Shown here one piece after another: positions 55,667 through 64,000 of a stretch of 64,000 nucleotides of DNA; the first letter of the stretch is position 1, and every line of letters starts with the position of its first letter. Both the position numbers and the translations under genes were made by a program. The DNA lies in NCBI GenBank assembly GCA_026708385.1, contig JAPOVA010000048.1, positions 1 through 64,000 on the forward strand. Reading direction: 5' to 3'. This DNA comes from Simkaniaceae bacterium. GTDB lineage: Bacteria; Chlamydiota; Chlamydiia; Chlamydiales; Simkaniaceae. Below the pieces are notes generated by a model that had not been told where the DNA came from, did not search any database, and saw nothing but the letters and a program-made list of their open reading frames with translations.

Positions 55667-56128
55667 TCAGTACGTCGGATAGGCGGGGTGATCCCACTTT
55701 ATCGTCTCCTCTCCCAAGGTGACCGTTCGGTAGACCCATTCCTCTCTGTTTTCTCGTAGGAGGCGGTCGCATCCCATGAGAAATCCTTTCGGAAATCCGT
55801 AATGCCGGATGGCCAGCATCATGTACCACGAACTCGACGGGAGGAAGTGGCTACGGGGGCCGTCAACGGGGGAGATGACCCGTTGATGAAATCCGATGAT
55901 CCGTTTTGCCATGGCGGTAGCGATACCGGGTGTTCGATAAGGGAGGTGACGGTATCTTCCTCTCGGAGGCAGTCCGGTGTAGTCCCGCTCCCAGGGTTCA
56001 CTCCGCATTGCAGGCAAAAGGGCTCGATCGGTTCCCCAAGGTTCTACGTAACCTACTTCCGCAAAGAGGAGGGAGGAGGTCGCGCAGAGTATCCCTAAAG
56101 TAGCTGTGAAAAGATGGTTAGAAGGCAT
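55667..56128 (-). CDS. YidD-like protein with signal peptide
   Basis: A 153-residue protein. Residues 1-25 form a signal-like hydrophobic start (LFTATLGILCATSSLLFA). Residues about 70-135 resemble the YidD family (RIIGFHQRVISPVDGPRSHF, then SSSWYMMLAIRHYGFPKG, GCDRLLREN), which assists membrane protein insertion. The usual Cys of P-T-C-S-x-Y is replaced by Ser (SSSWY), and the protein is longer than typical YidD (70-100). Start ATG 56128 overlaps the end of the upstream lipoprotein gene by 11 bases, suggesting coupling. Confidence 0.7.
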   Translation of the reverse strand: MPSNHLFTATLGILCATSSLLFAEVGYVEPWGTDRALLPAMRSEPWERDYTGLPPRGRYRHLPYRTPGIATAMAKRIIGFHQRVISPVDGPRSHFLPSSSWYMMLAIRHYGFPKGFLMGCDRLLRENREEWVYRTVTLGEETIKWDHPAYPTY

Positions 56129-57113
56129 ATTCCAATGTGAGTACGGGGACAAGGTGGTGTTGGGCGATAAGGGGCCGAACCAGCTCCTCATAGCGCCGCT
56201 CATTATAGAACTTGGCTGCCTCTCCCGCTCCGTACACTCCACCTAAATACCATCCCGCCTCCACACTCGTCGTAATGATCCCGGCTGCGATATGATGATG
56301 ACGGAAAAATTGCACGGCGGCGGTGATGAAGAGAGAGTTGAGAAGAAAGGCAGTGAGGGCCGACTGTTTTTGACCGATGTAGAGATAGCCCATGCCGGGG
56401 AGAAGCAAGTTGAGGTTTTCGGCAGTCCGGACCGACTTGCGTTGCATGGCGTAGGTGTGCAAGAGGGCGGTCAGTTCTTTCCTCCCTTCGGCATCGGAAA
56501 GGAAATCCGGCTCGGCCCGGGTGTGCAGGGAGGATAAGTCTCCTTCCGTCAGATCGACACCGAGTTTTAACCTTTCCGCCGTATTTTTGTAGTGCCTCCC
56601 TATCAGTCGCAAGATAAATTCGGCTTTGTTCGGTTCATCAATGTGTTTATAACTTTCATACAGCATGACCAAGAGGTCGTGATAGAGGGGAAAATCGGGA
56701 CCGACCTGATGAAGCGGAGACCGGTTGTAGGTGGCGATGACCTCCTCATACCGTTTGCCGAAATAGTAGCAGAGCATGATCCGGTACCGGAGTTCACGGC
56801 GCCTCTCTTCGAGGGAGGAGGACTTTGTCGTCGGCATGAGGTATTCGGCTCGTCTGAATGAGGTGATGGCCCGATAGAGATCGAGATCCTTGGCAAAGCC
56901 CTCTCCCACCTTATACTCGCGACCCCACTCCATCTCTTTTTCGTGCAAGGTGAGCGGGGGGAAGGGAGAGGGGAGGCTCTTGAGATAACGATCCCGTACG
57001 GTATAGTGGCTGTGTGGTTCGATCCGGTTCGGTACTCTATAAGAGCACGTGAGTATGGCAGGGAGACTGATGGGGAGGAGGGTGGCGCCGATCAGGCGCG
57101 TAATTCGAGACAT
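56118..57113 (-). CDS. Lipoprotein with TPR-like helices and C-terminal membrane segments
   Basis: A 331-residue protein, family not recognised. The N terminus is a signal with possible lipobox ILTC. Residues about 60-190 are helical and TPR-like (FAKDLDLYRAITSFRRAEYL and YRIMLCYYFGKRYEEVIATY). The C-terminal part has NLLLPGMGYLYIGQKQSALTAFLL and two further hydrophobic stretches with Gly (SVEAGWYLGGVYGAGEAAKF), a layout seen in some conserved membrane proteins of unknown role. ATG 57113 begins two bases after the SctC stop, so it is probably translated with the secretin; a role in the envelope near the secretion machine is possible. Confidence 0.75.
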   Translation of the reverse strand: MSRITRLIGATLLPISLPAILTCSYRVPNRIEPHSHYTVRDRYLKSLPSPFPPLTLHEKEMEWGREYKVGEGFAKDLDLYRAITSFRRAEYLMPTTKSSSLEERRRELRYRIMLCYYFGKRYEEVIATYNRSPLHQVGPDFPLYHDLLVMLYESYKHIDEPNKAEFILRLIGRHYKNTAERLKLGVDLTEGDLSSLHTRAEPDFLSDAEGRKELTALLHTYAMQRKSVRTAENLNLLLPGMGYLYIGQKQSALTAFLLNSLFITAAVQFFRHHHIAAGIITTSVEAGWYLGGVYGAGEAAKFYNERRYEELVRPLIAQHHLVPVLTLEYAF

Positions 57114-57114
57114 C

Positions 57115-60100
57115 TCACGCAGCATCATCCGCCGTTTTCACAAGTTCCAGCCCTTCATCAAAGGTCTCCGCATCACGCACTTGCTCCCGATGGAGTTCCT
57201 CTTGGCCGGTCGAGATCTCTTTGTAGACATCGAACGAGTGCACAATGTGGGGGCGCACGAAGATGAGGACGGCCGTTTTGTTGGTGAGAGTATCGTGTTG
57301 TGCAAATGCCGCCCCGATCCAGGGAATACCTCCGAGACAGGGAATCTGTGTTTTCGTCTTCGTCTTCGAGTTGTTGATCTGACCACTGAGGACGAGGAAT
57401 GATTTGTCCGGTACGGTGACCGAAGTCTGTGTGCTCGTCTTGCTGGTCGTGATGCCGATAAGGCCGGTTTGGCGCGCATCGGTAGAGTTGACGCTTCCCT
57501 GATTTTGTACCTGCTGGGTGATCTCTTCGTCGATATCCAAGGTTACCGTGCCGTCATCGCCGATCTGTGGCGTGATGCTTAAGTTGACTCCGACGTCTCG
57601 GTACTCCAAGTTGGAATTTGTCAGCGTATTGTTCCCGGTATTGGAGACTACCGAGCCGATATAAGGAACATTTTGTCCGACAAAGATTCGTGCGTTTTTG
57701 TTGTCTTGCGTGACCACCTTTTGGTTGAGTGCGACGGTCGAATCGGACTCGGCTTTGATAGCATTGATGAGTGACCCGAGGGCAAAGTAGCTTTTTCCCT
57801 TGTGCAGGATGATATTCCCTATCACACCGAGGTCGAATCCCGCAACGAGGGGAATCATATTGCCTTGGGGAGGAGCGGTGGCGGAGACTCCCTGAAGTCC
57901 TCGGGAAAAATTCGTAAAGGCATCTACGTTGTTGCCGGGGGGTTGAGGAAAGCCTCCCGTTCCGTAGGCGAATCTGTTGCGGAAGGTGCCCTGCGATCCC
58001 CAACGCAATCCGAAATTGAGCGAATTGTCAATTGTCGTTTCGAGTACGAGAACCTCCACGAAGACCTGCTTGAGAGGGGTATCGATATTTTTGATCAACT
58101 CCTTGAGTTGCGTCAGAGCATCAGGACTGCCCGTTGCGATCAGAGAGTTGGTCACCCGGACCCACTGAATCGATTTGATGGCATCGACAAGTTCTTTCGT
58201 ACTCTCCGATCGTGTATCCGCATGTGCAAATTCGGAGCCGATCGTTTTTAATGCACTTTGGATCTCCGAACCCGTGTGGTACTGCAACCTATGGACCAGA
58301 AAGCCGACCCGAGATGTCTCGGGCAGGGGGAGGATCGGCGCCCGTTTGGTTTCCGTGATTTTGGGGACGATCGGTTTGTCGAATTTCTCTAAAAGGACAA
58401 TGATCTCTTTTCTTTCCTTCTCATTGCCCGAAACGAGAATGGAGGAGACCTTCGGTAGCCACTTGAGGTGATTGATTGCTTCAAAGAGAGGAATATTCCG
58501 TACTTGGGAGGCAAGAAGGTTTTGCTGAAAGTGTTGCATGTAGCCGATAAGCTCTTCTCCCGGGAGATATTTGGGTTGGTAGAGATCGTAGCCCGAGGGG
58601 CTTCGCTTCTCTTTGGATTGTTCTTTGAGTTCGGGTACGTCGAATTTCGCCGCGAGTTCTCGTGCCTGTTGAAGGGCTTGCGGGGTGCCGATGAAGGTGA
58701 TCGAGTTACTTTCCGGTAAATAGCGAAGATGTTCCAACGTCTTGATGAAATCGCGCTCGCTTGCGTCGTGACTCCGGGAAAGATCAAGGGCGATCCCCTT
58801 GAGGTGGGAGACCAATACGGGACCGGATGCATATCTGATCTTGTAGGTAAAGAACCCGGTCTTGGTGGTAGGGGGAATGTCGCTTGCCTTTCTCTGATCC
58901 ACTCCCGGAAGCAGCTCCCGCACACCCGTAATGGCCGTCTGCGTGCCGATGAAAAGGACCGATAGGTTACCCGATATTCCCTTGGCCGTTTTGAGGGTCC
59001 GGATCAATGCCGAATCGGCAAGTCCCGATGCGGTCATATTGTCCGCGATGTCGTCGAGTCTTGCAAGGAGATCGGAGGTCGGAAGGAAGTTCGGGGTGTA
59101 GACCAGAAAGTCGTTCACCTTCTCGGGTGCTTGGCTATGCGTATCATACTCTTTGGCCAGATCGGCAACCTGTTCGACGGCCGATGCCGTTCCGAGAAAG
59201 AGAACCGACCTGCCCTCCGATGCAACCTGTACCGATTGCAACGTTTTGATGAAGTCGGGATTTTCGAGGCCGGAACGCCTCAATCTTTGTGCCGCGTCGG
59301 CCATCCGTTTTTGCATATCGGTCGGCGACATGTTGACGGGCTGATAGACGGCAAACCGGGTCACCTTTTTCTCCTGTAGGCTCGTGTCATAGGTGGTGAT
59401 CAGCTCGCGTAACTTAGCGAGCGATTCCGTCGTACCGACGTAGGCTACCGCATCTCCCGCAGGTGTTGCTTTGGCACTTTTGAGTGCGTGCAAGAGCTCC
59501 GGATCATTGAGTCCGGCACTTTTCAACTTGTCCGCTACCTGTGAAGAGCGTTGCTCCCACTCGATCGCACGGGTTGAACGGGGTTCGTAGACGTAGACTT
59601 CGTCGAGGGAGGCCTTCTTGCCGTCGAAGACGGAGACGATCTTGGGGAGACGATCGATGGCCGATGCCGTTCCGATAAAAAGGACCGATCTGCCGAGTGC
59701 GACCACTTTACCCGATTTCAGGGCGGCGATCAGACCTTGGTCGGGTTGCTTGGCCCCCTCGAGTTCTTTGGCCGCCTGCACGCTCGCCCGGATAATTTCC
59801 TCGGCCGAAACGTGAAGAGGAGTATAGAAGAAGATGGGATTGGCCTGTTTCGCAACGGAGCTTGCATCGACACTCGGAAGCATCGCCTTGATCTGTTCGA
59901 TGGCGTTGGGCGTGCCCGTAAACATCACGGCGGTATCACCTATGGAGAGGTGTGCCGAACGGACGGCGGCGATGAGGGGAGGGTCGTAGAGTCCCGACTT
60001 GGCCATGTTCTCTCCGATGCGGAGCATGTTGTCCGTGAAGGAGACGGCATCGGCCGATAGCGGTTTGTAGAAATAGAACTCGGTCTTTCTCGTCTCATCT

Positions 60101-62400
60101 TTGGCATCGAAAACGGGACATATTCCACGTAGCGCGGTGATCGATTCGGGGGTACCGATGAAGAGGACGGCGGTGTCGTCGGCCGTCCTCTCCGCCGTTC
60201 TCAACGTACGCAAAAGAGCCCGGTCGGCCAGTTCATGGCGACTCAGGTCGGGGGTGACTTCCCGGATTCTCGCGAGGTAAGTAGCGACATCCATGTGCTC
60301 GGGGTGATAGACGTAGAATTCGGACGTCTGCAACTCCGGAGTATCGAATCGAGCGATGAGATCTTTGAGCTCCCCGAGCGTTTCCTCCTTTCCCGTCAGG
60401 ATCAACACGTTTGCCTCTTCGTTCCACTCGATGCAACGAATGGCTCGAATGAGGGGGGAGGACTTGTCGGTTCTGTGTAACGACCTGATCGTTTGCTCGA
60501 GCATCTTGATCACGAAAGAGCCTGTGACATGCTTGAGAGGGTAGGTGTCGTATCCCGGAAAGGTGGTCGTCTGCTCGGAGCCGATCTCCGCCGTGTCTAT
60601 GGAGAGGATGATGTCTCGAACGCGTGCCACGGCCGATGCGGGTCCCTGTACGATGAAAGAGCGGGTTTGATCGACATATTTGATGTTGGTCAACACTTCG
60701 GCTACGGGGTCGGACTTACGCAACGCACCGGCAATTCCGTTCAATCCCTCATGAAGATAGCGAGGTTCGACATGACGAACGATATGGACGTAGAGATCGG
60801 TTTTTTTTAGCACGTATTCCGGTTCGTCCATCGCCGTTACGAGGGCCCGAATCCTGTCGATGGCTTGCGTACTACCCACGAAAACAAGCGAATAGGCCGA
60901 CTCAACCCAGTGAGCCGATTTCAGTGCCGGAAGGAGGGACTCATCGTTGAGATGTTCCCGTTCCAAAGACTCGGCCACCTCTCTGATCTGTCGGACGAGT
61001 TCCTTTCCCGAAAGGTTTTTCGGTGAGTATAGGAAAAAATCTCCGTGCATCAACCGATCGGTCGACGTATCGAAGAGGGGTAAGAGAGCTTTCAATCGAT
61101 CGATCGAGTACTTATCGCCGATGAAGAGTAGGGAGCGATTTTCTTTAATGGGTGTCATGGAGGCGACGGCATCGATAAAGTCGGTATCGGGGTGAGGGGT
61201 TTTCTTCAAGCTCGCGACCAATTTGCGTATGGCGGAGGTGATCCTATCAAAGGACTCATTGCGTATGCCGTAGATATGGAACGCATTTTTCACATACTCC
61301 TCCTCGGATCCCGAGGCGGGAATATCCAACTCGGAGAGGATCTTACCGATGTTGGCGAGGGAATGGGGATCCCCCGTAAAAAAAAGTGCGTGGCTCTCAC
61401 GGATATAGCGCATCGTACCGAGCGTATTGATGAGATGTTTGGCCGCATTTCCCATCTTGCTCAAATCGGATTCGATTTTCCGGATGGCCGACCTGAGGAC
61501 ATCGGCGGGTTTATTGACGATGTGATAGAGAAACAGATTGTCCCCCGTGACGGAGCCGACGATGTTTCGGGTAAGGAGGGGGGGGACATCGAGGTCTTCG
61601 AGGATCATGATCGATTTTTCGATCAGACGGGGTGTCGATACGACGAAGATGCTGCGCGTGGAACCTTGCGGTACGAAGATGACGGGATTGCCCTCGGCTA
61701 CGGGGGTGATGATTTTGTCGACGAGTTGAATCAAACTTTCGGGAGAGTGATTTTTAGCGGTGTAGCAGTCAATCTCCAAGGGAGTTTGCGCGTTGTCTAT
61801 GCTCAGGAGGAGCACGCGAATCTGTTCGATATTGTGGGTGATATCGGTGATGATCAGATGGCGGGTTTCCGCGGATACTTCCAGGATGGCGTCTTGCGAG
61901 AGAAGGGGGGTAACGAGCTTGGCGACGGTAGCGGGGTTGGCATTTGCGAGTTTAAAGACACGGGTCATTACGGCGGGTAGTCGGTCCCCTTTGAGAGGGT
62001 GTTCATCCGAGACGACGGTGGCAATTTGGTTGATCGCTCCCGATTTCGTAATCAATAGGTTGTTCCCCTGTTCGACGATGCCGAGGCCGTGCATCTTCAA
62101 TATCTGCATCAGGGCGGACATGATATTGACCAAGGAGGTCGGCTCTTCCGATTTGATAGTGACATTGAAGTTGAGGGCATTTTCTTCATAAATGAAGTTC
62201 GTTCCGGCAATCTTGCCGATAAATCCGATATATTCCTTGATGGATACGTTATCGAAATTGATCACATACCCCTCTTTTTTTTCGACGGCACTCATTTTCT
62301 CTTTTTTGCTCCGGGCTGCGAAGGATGTGGCACACATGAAGAAGGCAAGTCCGTAGATAAAGAGAGAAATAGCTATACGTCCGGCTTTAAATCGATGCAT
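57115..62400 (-). CDS. sctC: Type III secretion outer-membrane secretin SctC, giant form
   Basis: A 1761-residue secretin forming the outer-membrane ring of the type III injectisome. Residues 1-29 are a Sec signal peptide. An N0 domain lies at about 45-118 and two N-type domains at about 146-271. About 14 tandem modules of some 82 residues follow (287-1440), each ending like SVLFIGTASAIDRLPKIVSVFD. The secretin barrel at about 1446-1725 shows VPYIGSVVSNTG, DVGVNLSITPQIG and the closing PWIGAAFAQH...TELLIF-like NKTAVLIFVRPHIV. Chlamydial CdsC as I recall is about 920 residues, so this is about twice that length. The kinase gene lies upstream and a lipoprotein directly downstream. Confidence 0.93.
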   Translation of the reverse strand: MHRFKAGRIAISLFIYGLAFFMCATSFAARSKKEKMSAVEKKEGYVINFDNVSIKEYIGFIGKIAGTNFIYEENALNFNVTIKSEEPTSLVNIMSALMQILKMHGLGIVEQGNNLLITKSGAINQIATVVSDEHPLKGDRLPAVMTRVFKLANANPATVAKLVTPLLSQDAILEVSAETRHLIITDITHNIEQIRVLLLSIDNAQTPLEIDCYTAKNHSPESLIQLVDKIITPVAEGNPVIFVPQGSTRSIFVVSTPRLIEKSIMILEDLDVPPLLTRNIVGSVTGDNLFLYHIVNKPADVLRSAIRKIESDLSKMGNAAKHLINTLGTMRYIRESHALFFTGDPHSLANIGKILSELDIPASGSEEEYVKNAFHIYGIRNESFDRITSAIRKLVASLKKTPHPDTDFIDAVASMTPIKENRSLLFIGDKYSIDRLKALLPLFDTSTDRLMHGDFFLYSPKNLSGKELVRQIREVAESLEREHLNDESLLPALKSAHWVESAYSLVFVGSTQAIDRIRALVTAMDEPEYVLKKTDLYVHIVRHVEPRYLHEGLNGIAGALRKSDPVAEVLTNIKYVDQTRSFIVQGPASAVARVRDIILSIDTAEIGSEQTTTFPGYDTYPLKHVTGSFVIKMLEQTIRSLHRTDKSSPLIRAIRCIEWNEEANVLILTGKEETLGELKDLIARFDTPELQTSEFYVYHPEHMDVATYLARIREVTPDLSRHELADRALLRTLRTAERTADDTAVLFIGTPESITALRGICPVFDAKDETRKTEFYFYKPLSADAVSFTDNMLRIGENMAKSGLYDPPLIAAVRSAHLSIGDTAVMFTGTPNAIEQIKAMLPSVDASSVAKQANPIFFYTPLHVSAEEIIRASVQAAKELEGAKQPDQGLIAALKSGKVVALGRSVLFIGTASAIDRLPKIVSVFDGKKASLDEVYVYEPRSTRAIEWEQRSSQVADKLKSAGLNDPELLHALKSAKATPAGDAVAYVGTTESLAKLRELITTYDTSLQEKKVTRFAVYQPVNMSPTDMQKRMADAAQRLRRSGLENPDFIKTLQSVQVASEGRSVLFLGTASAVEQVADLAKEYDTHSQAPEKVNDFLVYTPNFLPTSDLLARLDDIADNMTASGLADSALIRTLKTAKGISGNLSVLFIGTQTAITGVRELLPGVDQRKASDIPPTTKTGFFTYKIRYASGPVLVSHLKGIALDLSRSHDASERDFIKTLEHLRYLPESNSITFIGTPQALQQARELAAKFDVPELKEQSKEKRSPSGYDLYQPKYLPGEELIGYMQHFQQNLLASQVRNIPLFEAINHLKWLPKVSSILVSGNEKERKEIIVLLEKFDKPIVPKITETKRAPILPLPETSRVGFLVHRLQYHTGSEIQSALKTIGSEFAHADTRSESTKELVDAIKSIQWVRVTNSLIATGSPDALTQLKELIKNIDTPLKQVFVEVLVLETTIDNSLNFGLRWGSQGTFRNRFAYGTGGFPQPPGNNVDAFTNFSRGLQGVSATAPPQGNMIPLVAGFDLGVIGNIILHKGKSYFALGSLINAIKAESDSTVALNQKVVTQDNKNARIFVGQNVPYIGSVVSNTGNNTLTNSNLEYRDVGVNLSITPQIGDDGTVTLDIDEEITQQVQNQGSVNSTDARQTGLIGITTSKTSTQTSVTVPDKSFLVLSGQINNSKTKTKTQIPCLGGIPWIGAAFAQHDTLTNKTAVLIFVRPHIVHSFDVYKEISTGQEELHREQVRDAETFDEGLELVKTADDAA
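58080..61542 (-). repeat. About 14 tandem N-domain modules within sctC
   Basis: Protein-level repeats of about 82 residues: a strand such as FFYTP or FYVYHP, two helices, then a strand pair S-V-L-F-I-G-T followed by a helix ending in D. The units are diverged, so this is an old expansion and not a recent DNA duplication. Confidence 0.85.
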
Positions 62401-62655
62401 TAACGTCCGTTTCTTAGGCGATTGCCCCGGTTTCCTTACGTTTGCGGGAGTCTTGCCACATGGTCGGTCCGAAGAGTTACGACCGGCGAGACAGGCTTCA
62501 GCGTAGCAAAAATTCCACTTTGATACAAGAAACGGGTTGAGTCCGAGGATTGTAGCAACACCCCTTCCCGTTTGAAGATCTCGTAGGCGATCAAGGTGAT
62601 CTCCGGCGTCCCGTTCGTCGAAGAATCCTGCGGATGATGCGGGTGCCCTACTTGC

Positions 62656-64000
62656 TTAAGCCGTCCTCTTGAGGGTAAGGACGAAGTAGGAGCTATCCCG
62701 CGCGGGGCCGGCGTGCTTTGCGGATTCCAAGACAAGTCCTTCCGCTTGCGTTTGTGCAGCCAAGTCGACGAAGGAGGATAAGGAAGACCTGATCACCTCT
62801 TCCAATGCTTTTCCGTAGTCGAAATCCCCTACGCTGTCGGGAAAGGAGTGCAAGACCAGGATATCTCCCTCTTCCCAAGTTTCGGTCGTCTCATAGAAGC
62901 CGTGTTGCGATGCGATACCGAGAGGGGGATTTTGATTGGAAAGCAGATGGGGTTCGGGGCTACCGAAGGGTAGTCGGATCAGGGGGGGGAAGCGACATGA
63001 GATGAAGGAGAACCGGTCGAGTTCGGGAATGAGTCGGAGTAGACAGAATGAGCACGAAGGAAACCGTTTGTGCGATGCGAGCACGTCACTTAAATCGGTG
63101 ATGAAATCGACGGAAAGGAAAGGGGTCTCCCCACTCTTTTCCCGAGACCGGATCAGGGTATGCATGACTCCCTTGATGAAGCCGATTTCCTCTACCGATT
63201 CGGTCCGATCTCCCCCCGGAGAGGCGATCGGCATCAAATAGGAACCGTCCTCCAAATGAAAAAAATCATAATAGGTTCCGCAAGAAGGGGGGGGAACTTT
63301 TTTCTCCGAACGTTCATCCGGATTGCTCGCGCTGTGGTAGGCCAGCCCGACGTCACAGAGGGATCTGTCCGGTAACGTGTCCGGTAGCGGTGGATGGTGT
63401 GGCGGCTCCGGTTCCTTCCATACCTGCTCGGGTTCCTTTTCTCGGAGATCGTTTTCTTCCGCATATGACCGCAACGTGTTCGAAACGGCCGTGATCAGAT
63501 CAACGATATCGGGATAGCGATCTTCGACGGAGGGGGCTACCGCCCTTTCGATGATTTCCCGCAACTCCTCGGGTAGTAGGGAGAGGCGGATCGTTCCGTA
63601 GCTAAGCTTTCCCGTGATGAGTTCGAAAGCAATGACGCCGAGCGAGTAGATATCGGTTGCAAAGGTGACGGTGAGGGGGTCGTTTTGTTGCTCCGGGCTC
63701 ATGTAGTTCGGTGTTCCGAGCACCCGCCCTTCAGCCTCGCGGGGCGGGGAGGTCGTATCATGAGCGGGTCGTGCGATACCGAAATCGATGACCTTTACCT
63801 TTCCCGTGTCGGTAAGCAAGATATTTTCCGGTTTGAGATCTCTGTGAATGATGCCGTGCGTGTGAAGGTGCAAGAGAGCAAAACCGATCCGTAAGACGAC
63901 GTTGAGGGCGCTACGCAGAGTAAGGTGTTGCTCGGTGATAAACCGGTTTAAAGGGATGCCCCGGACAAACTCCATGGCGATATACAGGCCGTGTTCCCAC
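62656..64000 (-). CDS. Ser/Thr protein kinase fused to a degenerate SpoIIE/PP2C-like domain (partial)
   Basis: About 447 residues of a gene entering from the right edge; the kinase N lobe is missing. Visible kinase parts are HRDLKPENILL (catalytic loop), VIDFGIARP (DFG), GTPNYMSPEQ and DIYSLGVIAFELITG, all intact. After a Pro/Glu-rich linker comes a domain like SpoIIE/RsbU phosphatases (GTYYDFFHLEDGSYLMPIA, then NPPLGIA and GDILVLHSF), but the metal-binding Asp residues are replaced (DVSGHG-like position reads ASPGGD; the TDG-like position reads SFPDS). It resembles Pkn5 of Chlamydia in position beside sctC. It may regulate, or be exported by, the secretion system. Confidence 0.85.
   Translation of the reverse strand, partial: WEHGLYIAMEFVRGIPLNRFITEQHLTLRSALNVVLRIGFALLHLHTHGIIHRDLKPENILLTDTGKVKVIDFGIARPAHDTTSPPREAEGRVLGTPNYMSPEQQNDPLTVTFATDIYSLGVIAFELITGKLSYGTIRLSLLPEELREIIERAVAPSVEDRYPDIVDLITAVSNTLRSYAEENDLREKEPEQVWKEPEPPHHPPLPDTLPDRSLCDVGLAYHSASNPDERSEKKVPPPSCGTYYDFFHLEDGSYLMPIASPGGDRTESVEEIGFIKGVMHTLIRSREKSGETPFLSVDFITDLSDVLASHKRFPSCSFCLLRLIPELDRFSFISCRFPPLIRLPFGSPEPHLLSNQNPPLGIASQHGFYETTETWEEGDILVLHSFPDSVGDFDYGKALEEVIRSSLSSFVDLAAQTQAEGLVLESAKHAGPARDSSYFVLTLKRTA

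Overview
The window looks like a piece of a chromosome from a member of the phylum Chlamydiota outside the family Chlamydiaceae. By eye its base composition is moderately GC-rich, roughly 50-55%. The evidence is gene content and gene order recalled from chlamydial genomes: pepF next to groES-groEL; hrcA-grpE-dnaK; rpmB next to a phospholipase-D-like gene; marC, truA and a SEC-C-tagged map; rpoD near rpsT; a type III secretion secretin beside a Ser/Thr kinase; a SWIB-domain protein; and LL-diaminopimelate aminotransferase. No rRNA, CRISPR array, insertion sequence or phage module was seen.

Layout: 1-1.9 kb holds two tandem, overlapping leucine-rich-repeat genes, the second running off the left edge. 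2.2-7.8 kb is a tripartite RND efflux operon with translationally coupled genes. 8-13 kb carries secG, tpiA, an MFS carrier and a type III glutamine synthetase. 13-19.2 kb has an ankyrin/membrane protein, tRNA-Asn, pepF, groESL and a second ankyrin protein. 19.2-26.1 kb has unusually low coding density, with small glycine-rich membrane proteins (possible inclusion-membrane proteins), broken reading frames, an AT-rich patch, ybeY and two tiny basic proteins. 26.4-32.2 kb holds a worn ankyrin gene, marC-truA-map, a eukaryote-like ubiquitin-specific-protease gene, a phospholipase-D-like gene and rpmB. 32.3-37.6 kb is dnaK, grpE and hrcA with a CIRCE-like operator, then an aldehyde dehydrogenase.

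38-44.2 kb has tRNA-Arg, two tandem membrane paralogues, recO, a second truA, SWIB, a large plastid-UGP3-like protein and a prenyl diphosphate synthase. 44.4-48.2 kb is a compact dapB-dapA-asd-dapL operon making meso-diaminopimelate. 48.3-50 kb has a patatin-like lipase convergent with a membrane protein. 50.5-57 kb has tRNA-Ser, a UvrD/Rep helicase, the primary sigma factor, a CoiA-like protein, rpsT, a YidD-like protein and a lipoprotein. 57.1-64 kb is the type III secretion part: a 1761-residue secretin SctC, about twice the length I recall for Chlamydia, built from about 14 tandem N-domain modules, and upstream a kinase fused to a degenerate SpoIIE/PP2C-like domain that runs off the right edge.

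Together the window mixes housekeeping genes with a host-interaction set: the secretin and kinase of the secretion machine, and candidate secreted proteins (LRR, ankyrin, deubiquitinase-like, patatin, PLD and bilobed-hydrophobic membrane proteins). Three runs of ten C or G in or near genes suggest possible slipped-strand variation. Functions are inferred from motifs and remembered families; no search was run.
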